Below, piece by piece: positions 13,901 to 24,197 of a DNA stretch of 64,000 bases. The first letter of the stretch is position 1. Every line of letters begins with the position of its first letter. Origin of the DNA: Dendrophyllia cribrosa (taxonomy: Eukaryota; Cnidaria; Anthozoa; Scleractinia; Dendrophylliidae); NCBI GenBank assembly GCA_024195265.1, contig JAJLRJ010000002.1:14550254-14614253 (forward strand). The letters are read 5' to 3'. The translations under genes were made by a program, and so were the position numbers. The notes under the pieces are model-generated. The model had not been told where the DNA came from and ran no database searches. It was given only the letters and a program-made list of their open reading frames with translations.

Positions 13901-16900
13901 ACAAAAGAACAGTGTGATATGCTCATCACACTAGCTGAGGTATGCAGTTTGTTTTAGCCGCTCACAATCTTTACCATCCGTGCCAAAAGCCTATGGGTAT
14001 CGTAATAATAATAATAATTGCTGCGGAACGAGCGTAGCGAGTGAGCAGCAACATAATCAGGATTTAAGAGAAATATATGAGAAAAAAATATAAGCTACGA
14101 AAAATCTCGATTTGATCGCTTTTTACCAGAATTCACTGCGCCACGCACACATTTTGGGCCAGAATTCACTGCGCCACGAACAATAGCCTCGCTTGCTGCT
14201 TCAAGCTGTTGGCTGCGAGATTTGTAATATTTTGGTCCAACATGTGCCAGTCGTATAATCGGAACTGAAGTGTCGAAGACTACCGCGAGTTGAGCGAGGA
14301 CTGTGAGGCATGGTGATAGGACCGTTGGATAGCAAAGATTTTCGAAGATTGTACGGAATAAAAGACAAATTTATTTTGAAATCACTCCGGGGGACGCGAA
14401 ACCTGAGCTGAGCGCGTGGAGACTCGAATACGATACGGCTAGCTAGTAACGCAACATATTCATTATCAATAATTAAGTTAAACCTAAATTTTCACACCTT
14501 CCTCGTGGTGAACGCGTCCTTTGCTCAACAATATTCTACAGACATGGCAAGAACTTAATGCGTGAATTACAAAACAAAATTAGTCTTATCAACTGGAGTT
14601 TTCGTCGATTCATCCCGGTTACATTTGCTTTGCTTTCCCTCAAAAAACGAAAGAGAAAATTCTGTAATACCAGCGAGGCGATAAAACAGCATTATTACAA
14701 CAAATTTACCGCAGCAATTACTATCTTTTGGATACACTAGTATTAATAATAATAATGATGATGATGACTTTATTAACGTGTCATGAAATAAGAAATAGCC
14801 GAGGGGTGAGAACCTCCACTTAGAAGAGCAGGGCTTGAAAAAAACTTTGATTCCAGCTTGCGCTTTGGACAAGCAACCTCTCAAATTTGGCTTGACCTGG
14901 GCAGTTACATTGTATGTGTTTGCCAAAGTGTACTTTTTAGTTTTAAAAATAATCATTATTAATTCTGTCAGGCAAGTAAGCAGGAAAATCTACCAAGATG
15001 GGACTTTTTTCTAGCCCTGGAAAGGTCAGAGAAAAATTTGTATGGGGTCTTACTTTTGTGTGAAAATGTTATGATAGGCATTATGGCTGCAGCTCAAATG
15101 AATAAAGTTTATGACAGAACCTAGCTTATTAAGAAATTAAAAACATTGAACAATAAAAATATGAACTAAAAGTGTTTATGGTAATAAGACTGCAATATTA
15201 AAATATGTATGAAACTAAACAATGATTAATCAAGGGAAAACTATTTAAAGTGCTCACAAATTTTTGTTTTTGTAATACGTAATTTTTGATACATTTGTAT
15301 TCAATAACATTAAATTAATAAAAGTCATTAATAATAACTTATTAAAAAATGTTTATGACAAAACCAAGTAATAAAAAACATCGAACAATAAAAAAGTGAA
15401 ATGAAAAGTGTTTTTAAATACTGTTTTTGGTAATAATTAGAGTGTTTTTTTTTCCACTTAAACTGCATTATTAAAACAAGTATTAAACTAAACAAATCTT
15501 TTATTGATAACAAAGCTAACTAATAAATCTTATTTTACACTTATTCAGTCAAAACACTATTAACATTATTCCTTTTGATTAGAGAAAAAAAAAGACACTT
15601 AATTTTGATTAAGAAAATTCATTCTATATTCGAAAAAAAGAAAAAAAATTCAATTAAAAAACGGTTCATTTCAACTAAACTAAATTAATGAGCTCACCCC
15701 ATTATCACACACGCTTGGGTAGCGTTTAAGCAGCAGTGAAAAGCATGAATTTTTGTTATTGTAAAGCATATGTTATTAAATCATGCTGTTTTCACATTTT
15801 GACATTAACATGGTTTTGTGTTTGCAGGTAACATTGTTTGTTCTTGAAAACTTAACTTTGTGTTTTAAATCTGTTTTTACTCAGCATCTACACAGATTTG
15901 CTGCCATCTTTTAAGTTTTAATCGTAAGCAATGATAAACTTAAATCACAAGCTGACAACTTCCACTGAAATGAAGTAAGAGTGCCAATTGTTTATTAACT
16001 CAAATAGTTGCCCAAGGTAGCATTTATTTGAATTCGGATGGTATGCATTTTCCGGTTATTTTTGGATTAACAATTAAGTAAATGTTTTGTTAAGTCTCAC
16101 AAAAGTTGATCATGTTTTTGAGGGATACACACTGTCTTGAAGCATCCATTCCCTGTGACATAACTATATTAAATAATAGTCAATAAGTAAATTTTACTTA
16201 TTGACTAAGTGGGAGTGCCGGAAGGGAAAATATTTGGCTTGAGGTCCGTACATTGTGACTGAGAGCCAAATATTTTCCCATGTGGCCCAAACTAACTTCG
16301 TCAATAAGTATTTTATCATATGACCAATTTGGAGACAAAATTTCTTGAAATTTTAACAGGCGAGGCCGTCACTTTTGTAGTAGGGCCATACGGCTTTTTC
16401 CAGCCCTGCAGGACTGTCATCAATGGTTTTGCAAAGAAAACGTTTATAAAGAGCGACAATTCTGCATCTATAAACATAAGGCCTGACACTACATCCAGTG
16501 ATGGTTGCCAGCTTGTGACATTAATAATCATAAACAATAAACGACATGACCCTCATAAATGGTTAAATATAGTTATTTACATACAATTACTAAAGGCACT
16601 CAATTTTTTTAAAGCTATTCAGTTATTTCGCCATTGTATCATTACAAACCAGTCGTATTAAGATATTAAATATTTCCGCAGTTTGTAAGTGATCTATAAA
16701 AAGTCTTAAGTTTGGTTTTAATCTTTTGAAATTTTCATGATATGCAGTCACTCATGGTTGATAATGCAGGCACCCTGCATATCATGTATGCCTTGTTGAA
16801 TTTGAATACACACAGTCTACATTACCAGTTGAGTGCACATAAATCATTTTATGAAGGAAATTTAGTAAACTTGTTCCTCGTGCTTAGTTGAGTTATATAT

Positions 16901-19900
16901 TATGCTTTTGGAAATTTTAAAAAAGAGAAGAGAAGTACATCTCTTGTGTATTTTGTTAAATTTCTGCTAGCTTATATAACTCAACAATGAACTTGGTTGT
17001 GTTTGCTATTCTTTTAACAATTAAAAGCAAATAACTAACTAAAATATAAACACCTTTAAAGAAAAAGAAAATCTATGAATTTCCTTGCCTTTTTTTAATC
17101 ATGGACAAATCACGATGGACAAAAGACAGCCAGTGAATCATGTCTGTAAATCCCGAATCTAGCCACGAAAATGTGCAACCGCTGTAATCATCTTGAAATA
17201 GACAAGTTCATGCTTTGAGGTGCATCATGGGCAATCAGGGTAGGGTAACATGATGGAAATTAATAGTTTTGTATGGAAATACAAAGCTATAAAAACTGTT
17301 CATAGTATTACGTTATGGAGCTATATGAGCTTAAAGATTATGGTAGAATAAATTTGGAGATCTTAGCCATTGCTTTGAATTTTATTCATAGCCATAGTTT
17401 TCTTCATATGTTCTCTGATTTTTGTGCTGCCAGATAATAAATAAACAGAGAAAGTATGAGGAAAAAAAACACTTGGTAACAGAATTTCAAGATCAAGATA
17501 TGCATGTTCATGTATGTAAGGTTTTAAAAGGAGAAAGTCACAAGTAATTAATTCACGTATACTAAGATTTTTTAGCTTTTCATATCCATACATACCTATG
17601 AATAGGCGATTTTCATGATGGCGTCATTTTACTACAACTGCTAGAATGCATTTCGTTTTTCCTCAGTTATAACAATAACCCTAATTAACACGAGAAAACA
17701 ACAAAACTAAAGGATTCTAATAGTAGTAGTAAGGCTTCATTTACATGGAAAGAGGATGATCCCAGTGCCAGGATGATCCTAGAAGGTTCATTTGGTTTAC
17801 ATGCACATTAAATGCGGCTTCCAGGATCAACTTTTCATTTGGTTAACATGAAAAATTCGGCAGGATGGCCCCAGTTCATTTGAGATCTGCGCAGTTGCAA
17901 AGCAAGACGGCGGGCGACAATAACAAAAGCCAAGATAAACCTTCCGAGGCTGCTTACATGGAGCTAGGATGATCCTAGCGCTAGGATTATCCTACCTCTC
18001 AGATAGGATGGTCCTAGTGCTAGGGCCAAATACAACCCTTCACATGTAAACTGAAAGCAGAAAACGTGTTGCGCTCGGATGATCCTAGTGCTAGGATCAT
18101 CCCCTTTCCATTTAAATAGGGCCTAAATGAAGCCATCATGAAAATGGCCCATTGATGCCATGTTGTCCTGATTACCCATGATGCACCTCAGCATGAACTT
18201 GTCTATTCTGCCGTGAAAAGTGCCAAACTAATTCACCAGTGAGGGTCATGTCACGCTATACATTTGGATCTTGATCTCTTTGGTCTGTTCCAGAAGACAG
18301 CTAAACTTGGAGATGGCTATAACGACAGAAACACTGCGAACAAGCCGTTTTCTTTCACTGATAAGGAAACCTTTAAAGGTGTCACTATTATTTCTGCATC
18401 AGTGGTAAGCATGTAGTAAAGTTCACTCAGGAGTTGAGCCCTGGCCAAATGTTGGAAACTTGCGAATCTGCGACTCGTTTGACCTGATTTGCGTGTACTT
18501 GCGATGGCTTGCGTTGACTTGCAATCACTTTGATCGAACTCAAATTTGTCCGCAAGTAGGCACAAGTTTGGCCACCCTAACGCAAAAAAACGCAAGTGAC
18601 CACAAGTTGTTTCACTATTGTTTGCTTTGGTATGATCGCATACACAAAGGAGGTGTTTCGTCTTCACAAGCCGGCTCACAACTGCCGGAGCTTAACCCGG
18701 TTTCTGTAGCATGAAGCGACTGAGAGTATTACTACTCCCCCCTGGATGGGATGCTAGTCCATCGCAAGGTTACCCCCTAGCATTATGTCGCCGGTACCCA
18801 TTTATACACCTGGTCCCGGTTGTTCAAAAGGTGGATAGCGCTATCCACCGGATAAATCACTATCCAGTGGATAAGCATTAACAAAACCAATTGTGTTATC
18901 CACTGGATAGTGATTTATCCGGTGGATAGCGCCATCCATCTTTTGAACAACCGGGGCCTGGGTGGAGAGAGGCAACGTGGGACAAAGTTTCTTGTCTAAG
19001 GAAACAACACGATGGCAGAGATCTGGGGCGTGCGTTTCTCGAAAGTCCCGAAAACTTTTCGGGCCCGAAAAGCTGTGTTAAGTGCAGAATGTCTACCAAT
19101 AAATATTCGGTTTTTGTTGACTTTGAAAGCTAAGCAATAAAATCTTTCGTTTACTACACAAGTTGAGCTGCGTTGCGAGCTAAAAACTTCAACGCCTTCC
19201 GTTAGAAACTACATTTAAAAACCAGCTTTCGGATCCGAAAAGACGTCGGGAGTTTCGAGAAACGCACGCCAGCAGGCTCGAACCAACGACCTTCTGGTTG
19301 AAAGTCTGACGCGCTAACCACTAGCTCACCGCGTCTCCACAAGACTGCGTGCACAAGACTGCAATTAAATGGGTTTTTTTTTACAACTTAAGAACAACTT
19401 GCGTCTTCTTGCGAGTTTTTAAAACTTGCGTTGAGTTGCGTTCTCGTTTGGTCAGGGCTTTGAATCTTGAGTCATTTGATGTACTTGTTATTTTAGTTCT
19501 AGCTATTGAGTCTGTGGATAAAATCTTAATTAAATTAAATTAATGAAATCCTACTTGCTTTCATTTAAATGAAAGCAATTTAGTAGTACGTTTCTGTGGT
19601 ACCGTTCATTATGCTGCGTACGGTTGTTCTTCTAACTTTTGAGTTTGTGGATAAAATCCTAAAGTGTGACCATTCAAATAAAAGTTACTGAGCAGCACTT
19701 TCCTGTGGTACTGTTTATTATGCTGTACAAGGTGTTCTCACTTAAACGCTCATAGGAACTGTAAGCGACACCTTCATGTTGTGTATTATTTACCGTCCAC
19801 CAGGCAGCTCTGGACAAGAGGGCATCAGTTGAAGAAGTGGAACTGTACTTCAACTTGAGCGAGAAAATTCGGCATTTTACAGAAGATTATTTTCAACTTG

Positions 19901-22444
19901 AGACGCCGCTGTATTTTTCTTATTCACATCTTGTTTGTCGAACCTCGATTGCGGGTAAGTTATTAAACTGCTCGTTTGTATTAAATCAAAGGTTCAAAAT
20001 AAATTAGCCACATTTTTTTGCAGGTGCGTTAAAATGTTTAATTTAAGTATTGTTCCACATAAGAACGATAGCAAACTTCATTGTTCTGCGGCATTGGCTC
20101 TTTCCCACATAGAATATCTTTGATTTCAAGAATACAGGAGGAGCTGATGGTTAATAATTATATTTCATTATAAAATTAAAGAAAATCCATTTGCGTCAAA
20201 TAAATTTTAGGAAATGTTCGTGCTTAACCAATCAGAATAGCAGAAGACAATAGCTAATAATTTTGCTTCTTTGATGAAGTTCCCCAAATACAATTTCTTT
20301 TAAAAATTGTATGTTGTGCGATTGGGTCTCAAATTACTTGAAACCTTAAAAAAATTAGACAAAATGCACCTTGAACCTTAACTTTGTAGCGGTTTTTGAG
20401 TCTAGGCCAATGAGATCACTAGTTTTAACAATGAAAAATCTTGACATTCCATCGTGTTTGACATTCCATTGCCGTTCAGCGCTATCCTTCTTATGCGGAT
20501 CATTACTTAATAGCAAAACAACATTTTGGCACGTGCGTTAAAAAGTTTAATTATTTGCACGTGCGTGAAAAAAATATATTTAAATTTGCAAAACAACATT
20601 TTGCGCATGCGTTAAAAAGTTTGAATAGGAGAATAACATTTCTGCACATACGTACATTTGTTTGTAAAAAAGTTTAAATCAAACATGGTTATGCACTAGT
20701 CATTTGAAACCCTGGTACTCCCCCAGGCATTAGCGGGAAAAAGCGCCTCGTTTTCACTGGTTTGGCGTACTCCGGTAGACGGCGGAAACAACTGTTGTCC
20801 CTGACAACATCACGCCACCATAACTCCACGCTCTGTTCACGTGCAACTGCGGGCAACATTCGCGGACTGAATGTTGTACTGTTATACCCTCTCACGTCAC
20901 TGTCTGTAATATTGCTCGTTCCTAGATTTTGGGCGAGAAACATTTATTTTTGTTAGATGTCATGTGACCTTAAAAAAGCCAATCAATGTACGCGTTTTAT
21001 GTGGAAAAAAAATTAACTACATGACTTGGCTTACGTGTGTTTTCCCGAGCTTGGCACCAGTTCAGCAGTTTTATTTATTTGTTTGTTTTTAGAGGCTTGA
21101 TTGGTTTATTACGTTATTTACGGTTTTTGTTGCATGTAGTAGTAAAGTAGCAAATGGCGTCTCATTCGCTGAAGGCATTTATTTCTTTCATGTCCAGATC
21201 CCAAAGTACCCAACCAAGAATTCCCCTTAAGTCACCCGATTCACGCAGACAACTGTATTCTTCATCGAGATGGACGTGGCACGTGTCCCAAGAGGTCACC
21301 AGCTTACACGTGGAGAGATTTCAGGTATGAACGGTACACAAAAACTGCTTTTGCGGCTCAAACAACAATTTCTGCTATTAAGTGGTTTTAATGAGTGCCG
21401 AAAGTTATTTGCGTTACTTATCTTTGGTTTTGCATCACTGCGCTTTGTGGTTGTTTAATTTCGCCACTTTTCTTAACCATTCAGAAGTAAAAACCAAAAC
21501 CAAGTGTAATCGTACGCGTTTTCCCGCGCTTGGCGCCGGCTGCATGTACTGGTGAGTTCTGATTGGTTCAGTTGATTGTCTGTGTTTGTTATAGAATTAG
21601 AATGGCCCCGAACTTCGATACTTTTAAGAAACAGTTGAAGACATTCTTATTCAAAAAAGCATATGACAGTTAGTTATATACCCAGACGTTTATATATTTT
21701 ATTTCTTATTTCTTATTTTTTTTTTGTCTCATTATTATTCATTTTATTTTTATTATTATACTGTTAACTGCTCCTTTGTTTTACATTGTAAAGCGCTTTT
21801 GAATATCTAATATAAAAAGCGCTATATAAATTGATTATTATTATTATTTATTATTATTAGTTTTCAATTGAGTGTCGAAAGTAATTACACAACTGCTTTG
21901 GTTTTGCATTACTACGCTTTGTGATTGGCTAAAAAAATCTCGCGCCACTTTCTCGACCAATCAGTAGTAAAACCAAAACCAATCGTGACTTGCTCGTACG
22001 CGTTTTCCCGCGCTTGGCGCTGCCGACATGTAATTGTTTCGAGCGTTGATTGGTTCATTGGATTGTTTACGACTGCTGTGATTGGTCAGAGTAATTACTT
22101 TGGTTTTGGTTTTACGACACTCAATAGACCATTTTCGTATTCTCGGTATTGAACTGGTACTTGCTTGCAGTCGAGGCTCATGCGGGGGAATCTTTTCACG
22201 TGCAAATATTTTTAATGATATTCCCCCGCATTGGCCTCCATTGCAAGCTAGTACCAGTTCAATACCGAGAATACGACTATTTTTAATGATATTCCCCGCA
22301 TGAGCCTCCATTGCAAGCTAGTACCAGTTCAATACCGAGAATACGAAAATGGTCCATTGAAAACTGCTCTAATTGGCTGGATTGATTACGTTGGTTTTGG
22401 TTATACGGCACTTTTCCTTCACACCTCGAAGTGAATTAAGGGGT

Positions 22445-22480
<36 letters not shown>

Positions 22481-23564
22481 GGAGAAGTGCGAGGTGCTAG
22501 CGCTTAAAATGTCAGTTTTTGAATCTCTTTACGGCGGCCAATTTACCTTAACAATTGATAAAACTAATTGTCGTGTTTCACCTCAAAATTTGTAAAAGTA
22601 CAAACAAAGCGATGGCTGCGCAGTCATACTATAAAAAAAGATTGAGGGTCATTCTAGAATTTATCCTTGTTTTTTTTTTATTCTTTCAGCGCTCTGTTGT
22701 ATCTGAATGGTGACTTCAAAGGAGGGGAGTTTTTATTTGCTAATCCTGATGAATCCATTCAGGTATAAAGCGTTTTTGATCAGCAGTATACACAAAATGC
22801 CCTTACAACACCTTGAAGGAAAAAAAAACACGATCAGTCTTTAAACTTTTTTCTCGAGAAAACAACTTGAAATATTGGCCAATTTTTTCATATTACAATT
22901 CATTTCCATCGTGGCCATCTGCAGCCAAAGACACTTTTTATATTTTCAGTGCCCTGGTGTAGTGGCTGTTAACAAAACTAGTCACCATTATTGTGAGGTT
23001 TCCATTTATAACCGGAAATATGCGTTTTGGCTTGTCAAAGTTCTAGTAAAATCCATGACATTGCCCCTTATAAATTTTTCAATAAACTCTTGTCTAAAGG
23101 GACACCTAAAATTGCTCTGCACTTCAGTCACTTGCTTTACTGTTACTCACTGGAATCTCTATAGATTCAATATCACGTGCAGTCATTTTTAAAAAAGCAC
23201 AGTTAACCACACAAACAGAGAATGGTAAACCTGTGGTTGTAGTTGGTGTCGAATGACAAACCGGAGCAAATGGAAAGTCCCGAAAAGTAATAATCACGTG
23301 GTTGTGTTTAATTTCCAGGCCCAAATGAAACCAGAATGTGGACGAGCCGTAGCATTCTCTGCTGGAATGGAGAATCTACACGGAGTCGCTGGGATACGCG
23401 AGGGTCGCAGATGTGCCCTTGCGCTGTGGTTTACTTTACGGAAAAAACACGACGAGACGCAGCGCCATGAAGCTTGGGATATTTTTCAAAAGGCTAAGGA
23501 GCAAAAACGGCTCGAGGAGTTGCCTATTTTCACGCCTGAAGTAGCGACTCACGTTGAACTATAG
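1973..23564 (+). CDS. Prolyl 3-hydroxylase (leprecan/P3H family), 3' nine exons, 5' end outside the window
   Basis: Nine exons join in frame: 1973-2109, 3892-4044, 4822-4941, 13832-13939, 18294-18404, 19804-19954, 21198-21324, 22690-22762 and 23319-23564 (TAG). They give about 407 residues. All junctions are AG/GT and all phases agree. P3H enzymes are ER 2-oxoglutarate/Fe(II) dioxygenases that 3-hydroxylate proline in collagen. Early exons resemble the TPR-like N-terminal part (SYLLFDPDD). The catalytic part has TPLYFSYSHLVCRT, the iron-binding HxD in HPIHADNC, SALLYLNGDFKGGEFLF, the distal histidine in ENLHGV and the 2-oxoglutarate arginine in EGRRCALALWFTL. The catalytic residues separate it from the inactive CRTAP/P3H4 branch. 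The protein ends HVEL, a plausible KDEL-type ER-retention signal. Upstream exons lie left of the window. A full MULE sits in the intron 4942-13831. The exact paralogue (P3H1, 2 or 3) cannot be told. Confidence 0.93.
2456..2667 (+). repeat. Dispersed repeat, CTTTNACTCCCAAGAGTG family, copy 2
   Basis: Same family and orientation as the copy at 1537-1752, with the terminal CTTTAACCCCCAAGAGTGCC and GACTCTGGGAGTGAAAGGAT. It lies in the first visible intron of the prolyl 3-hydroxylase gene. Confidence 0.7.
3194..3746. mobile_element. Foldback MITE flanked by TTAA (piggyBac-like)
   Basis: Two arms of about 250 bp each are near-perfect inverted copies, starting AGTGCTACTGCGATC and ending GATCGCAGTAGCACT. 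TTAA flanks both ends (3190-3193 and 3747-3750), the target of piggyBac-type transposases. Each arm contains TGACGTCA, a CREB-type palindrome. No coding capacity. It sits in a prolyl 3-hydroxylase intron. Confidence 0.82.
4138..4372. mobile_element. hAT-like MITE (CAGGGCTNNAAAAAA termini), copy 1
   Basis: Begins CAGGGCTCAAAAAAAGTCCC and ends with the complement of CAGGCCTTGAAAAAAACTTG. A related copy in the opposite orientation lies at 14829-15019. The internal part is rich in GGCAAGTAA and GCTTGCCC motifs, also seen near 51040-51200. No clear 8-bp target duplication was found, so the hAT label rests on the CAGGG termini only. Confidence 0.55.
4560..4665 (+). mobile_element. Possible LINE (L2/CR1-type) 3' tail fragment
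   Basis: The segment TGTAAAGCACCATGAGAGAC followed by TGCACTATATAAG and (TCAT)n resembles the 3' end of L2/CR1-like LINEs, in which an AAAGCGC...TATATAA motif precedes short terminal repeats. A clearer example lies at 21590-21860. No reverse transcriptase is present. Confidence 0.4.
5016..5338. mobile_element. MITE with ACCTGGTTTTC termini
   Basis: The left end reads ACCTGGTTTTCATACATG and the right end is the complement of GCCTGGTTTTCTTAGGTC, followed inward on both sides by CAGGAAAATC. About 320 bp with no coding region. Target duplication not resolved. Lies between P3H exons, just left of the MULE. Confidence 0.5.
5528..5537. repeat. MULE target-site duplication, left
   Basis: attgcacaat, identical over all 10 bases to 13407-13416. 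It lies directly outside the CGGTCAGTAC terminus. Confidence 0.93.
5538..5686 (+). repeat. MULE left terminal inverted repeat, heptamer-built
   Basis: After CGGTCAGTACAAAAT the sequence is made of GCAGACT heptamers in runs, interrupted by GGTATAAAAT modules at 5591, 5609, 5641 and 5671. It is the inverted counterpart of 13272-13406 and has two extra heptamers. Confidence 0.92.
6180..7392. other. MULE interior left of the transposase, no gene seen
   Basis: About 1.2 kb between the left terminal region and the transposase stop. Only short open frames with no recognisable product. It presumably holds the transposase 3' UTR and spacer. Confidence 0.5.
7393..12977 (-). CDS. MULE transposase with SWIM zinc finger, five exons
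   Basis: Exons on the - strand are 12957-12977 (ATG, 21 nt), 12536-12607, 11423-11497, 10745-10797 and 7393-9955 (TAG). Phases 0,0,0,2 fit and give about 927 residues. The N-terminus MAEYLAS is followed by an acidic stretch (SDEERESED) and a basic PSPKKPRSNIKK, a likely nuclear signal. The last exon has the RNase-H-like core. A first acidic residue lies in FGIDVTYDIGPFF and a second probable one in LFVGCDRQKAIVNG; the third is not assigned. A SWIM finger follows in CDCEAFKSRKICSHV, then a basic GRKPGPKRNR resembling an AT-hook, and cysteines near CYGCANKF. No stop or frameshift interrupts the 2.56-kb last exon. The large frame alone could be read from a GTG codon at 9909, but the splice model explains the upstream codons better. 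Confidence 0.88.
11545..11785. mobile_element. PIF/Harbinger-like MITE (GGGCC..TTATTTAAACGAAGT), copy 1, inside the MULE
   Basis: Begins GGGCCTATTATTTAAACGAA and ends with the complement of GGGCCGGTTATTTAAACAAA. Flanked by aaa on both sides (3 bp). It is an inverted relative of 49846-50232. It lies in the intron between transposase exons 2 and 3, so it entered after the MULE's own gene was established. Confidence 0.7.
11985..12042 (+). repeat. G-rich low-complexity tract
   Basis: Runs of up to 14 G broken by single T or A, on the + strand, in a transposase intron. Potential G-quadruplex former. Similar pure tracts are at 42149-42178 and 61487-61515. Confidence 0.8.
13272..13406 (-). repeat. 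MULE right terminal inverted repeat with inward TATA boxes
   Basis: Inverted counterpart of 5538-5686. Read on the - strand, towards the transposase, TATAAAA occurs at 13367-13361, 13349-13343, 13317-13311 and 13287-13281. These lie 300-390 bp upstream of the transposase ATG at 12977, so this repeat probably contains the promoter. Confidence 0.9.
13407..13416. repeat. MULE target-site duplication, right
   Basis: attgcacaat, identical to 5528-5537. Confidence 0.93.
14829..15019. mobile_element. hAT-like MITE (CAGGGCTNNAAAAAA termini), copy 2
   Basis: Begins CAGGGCTTGAAAAAAACTTT and ends with the complement of CAGGGCTAGAAAAAAGTCCC. Inverted relative of 4138-4372. No convincing target duplication. 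Confidence 0.55.
15020..16190. other. AT-rich intron sequence, nothing recognised
   Basis: Very AT-rich intron DNA of the P3H gene with homopolymer A and T runs. No exon, RNA gene or bounded element was identified. Confidence 0.5.
16192..16441 (+). repeat. Dispersed repeat family (TTATTGACTAAGTGG), copy 1
   Basis: Shares long blocks with 55276-55606 in the same orientation: TTATTGACTAAGTGG near the start, GGGAAAATATTTGG, GTATTTTATCATATGACCAA, TGGAGACAAAATT and ATCAATGGTTTTGCAAAGAA. Function and class unknown. Confidence 0.6.
17198..18207. mobile_element. Inverted-repeat element with AGACAAGTTCATGCT ends, containing a second MITE
   Basis: The left end (AGACAAGTTCATGCT, GAGGTGCATCATGGG, AATCAGG) is inverted at the right end. 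Total about 1 kb. It contains the separate inverted-repeat element 17733-18134. Target duplication not resolved. Confidence 0.55.
17733..18134. mobile_element. MITE with GGCTTCATTTA termini and AGGATGATCCTAG motifs
   Basis: Both ends read inward as GGCTTCATTTA followed by ATGGAAAG and GGATGATCC. The body repeats the near-palindrome AGGATGATCCTAG(C/T)GCTAGGAT several times. Nested in 17198-18207. Confidence 0.55.
18814..18956. mobile_element. Palindromic MITE (CCCGGTTGTTCAAAAG) with CCTGG duplication
   Basis: Both ends read (T/C)CCCGGTTGTTCAAAAG and the arms continue as GGTGGATAGCGCTATCCACC. CCTGG flanks it at 18809-18813 and 18957-18961, and excision restores ACACCTGGGTGGAGAG of the SINE. 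Confidence 0.78.
19027..19270. mobile_element. MITE with GGCGTGCGTTTCTCGAAA termini
   Basis: Starts GGCGTGCGTTTCTCGAAAGT and ends with the complement of GGCGTGCGTTTCTCGAAACT. 244 bp, inserted in the SINE 18735-19345. Target duplication not clear. Confidence 0.7.
20047..20506 (+). mobile_element. TTAA-flanked MITE, 460 bp, copy 1
   Basis: Flanked by TTAA (20043-20046, 20507-20510). Ends are imperfect inverted repeats, GTATTGTTCCACATAAGAAC against GTAATGATCCGCATAAGAAG. A near-identical copy of equal length is at 56691-57150. Downstream, degenerate GCACGTGCGTTAAAAAGTTT repeats extend to about 20660. Confidence 0.85.
21590..21860 (+). mobile_element. LINE 3' end (L2/CR1-type)
   Basis: Contains the end of a reading frame, TFKKQLKTFLFKKAYDS then stop, at 21618-21673. 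This is followed by a TTGTAAAGCGCTTTTGAAT segment, GCGCTATATAAATTG and (ATT)n. That arrangement is typical of the 3' end of L2/CR1-like LINEs. No reverse transcriptase domain remains. Confidence 0.72.
21860..22370. mobile_element. MITE with TTTTCAATTGAGTGTCG termini, interrupted by another MITE
   Basis: Left GTTTTCAATTGAGTGTCG, right the complement of AGTTTTCAATGGACC... broken by an insertion at 22126-22355; without the insert the right end reads ACACTCAATTGAAAACTG. The interior has ACCAATCGTGACTTGC and CGTTTTCCCGCGCTTGGCGC. Related segments lie at 21480-21600 and 32895-33623. Confidence 0.6.
22126..22355. mobile_element. Inserted palindromic MITE (GGACCATTTTCGTATTCTCG)
   Basis: Ends are inverted copies reading GACCATTTTCGTATTCTCGG, then TATTGAACTGGTAC. 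The interior repeats the right arm motif TACCAGTTCAATACCGAGAA twice. Inserted into 21860-22370. Confidence 0.65.
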
Positions 23565-23634
23565 TTTTTATTCTCTACGTAGGCCCGGCTCAAACATGGC
23601 GGCGTTGTTATGGTTTCGAACTCAATAGACCGTT

Positions 23635-24194
23635 AACATGCCGCCAAATGCTCTATTTTCGAATTGCCCATAATACGCTTTGTTTGCCCCCAAATTTCGC
23701 ATAAACTATTATTTGTAAATGCTCTTGGGAGGACTGCATATTCCCAAGAGCATTTTAAAACAATAGTTTATGCAAAATTTAGGGGCAAACAAAGTGTATT
23801 ATGGGCAATTCGAAAATAGAGAATACAATGTTTGTATGGGAATATGGTGTCAAATAATTTAGGTAAAATTTAAATTTTCCCATGAATTGAAAACTGACGA
23901 CACTAGAAAGAAGATTTTACTTATCAAATTTGAGGGATGTTGATGTGTTAAAAAGCGTGCGATTATTTTTTTAAATTAATAATAACTCCACCACCGTTAA
24001 TTTAGGACAAACGGGAAAAAATAATTGCACGCGTTTTTAACACGGCTACATCCCTCGAATTTGAGGAGTAAAAGCTTCTTCCTATAGTGTCGTAAGTTTT
24101 CCATACATAAATATTGCAGAATTCAAATTTTTAAATTTTAACGAAATTATTTGACACTGTATTCTCATACAAACACTGTATTTGGCGGCGTGTT
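23635..24194. mobile_element. Foldback element with GCCGCCAAAT termini
   Basis: Arms of ~200 bp are inverted copies (AACATGCCGCCAAAT, CAATGTTTGTATG, GTGTCAAATAATTT, GAGGGATGT, GTGTTAAAAA). The left arm is interrupted after GCCGCCAAATG by the palindrome at 23651-23821. Lies just after the P3H stop codon. Confidence 0.7.
23651..23821. mobile_element. Palindromic MITE (CTCTATTTTCGAATTGCCC)
   Basis: A 171-bp near-perfect hairpin with both ends CTCTATTTTCGAATTGCCCA, inserted into the left arm of 23635-24194. Confidence 0.75.
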
Positions 24195-24197
24195 GGT

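Larger units (their letters stand above)
18735..19345 (-). mobile_element. tRNA-derived SINE with conserved eumetazoan core, split by two MITEs
   Basis: On the - strand the head reads GAGCTAGTGGTTAGCGCGTC (A-box region) and GGTCGTTGGTTCGAGCC (B-box region), i.e. a tRNA-like promoter near 19345-19275. The tail end holds GATGGGATGCTAGTCCATCG and TTACCCCCTAGCATTATGTC. I recognise this as the core shared by cnidarian and other metazoan SINEs (Nin-DC type); the name is from memory. Removing the insertions at 18814-18956 and 19027-19270 restores a continuous SINE. Confidence 0.7.
18437..19461. mobile_element. Outer inverted-repeat element with AGCCCTG termini, host of nested insertions
   Basis: The left end AGCCCTGGCCAAATG and the inverted right end AGCCCTGACCAAACG match, and both flanks show ttg. 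The arms contain many ACTTGCG motifs. Inside lies a SINE (18735-19345) that itself holds two MITEs, so at least three levels of insertion are visible in one P3H intron. Confidence 0.55.
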
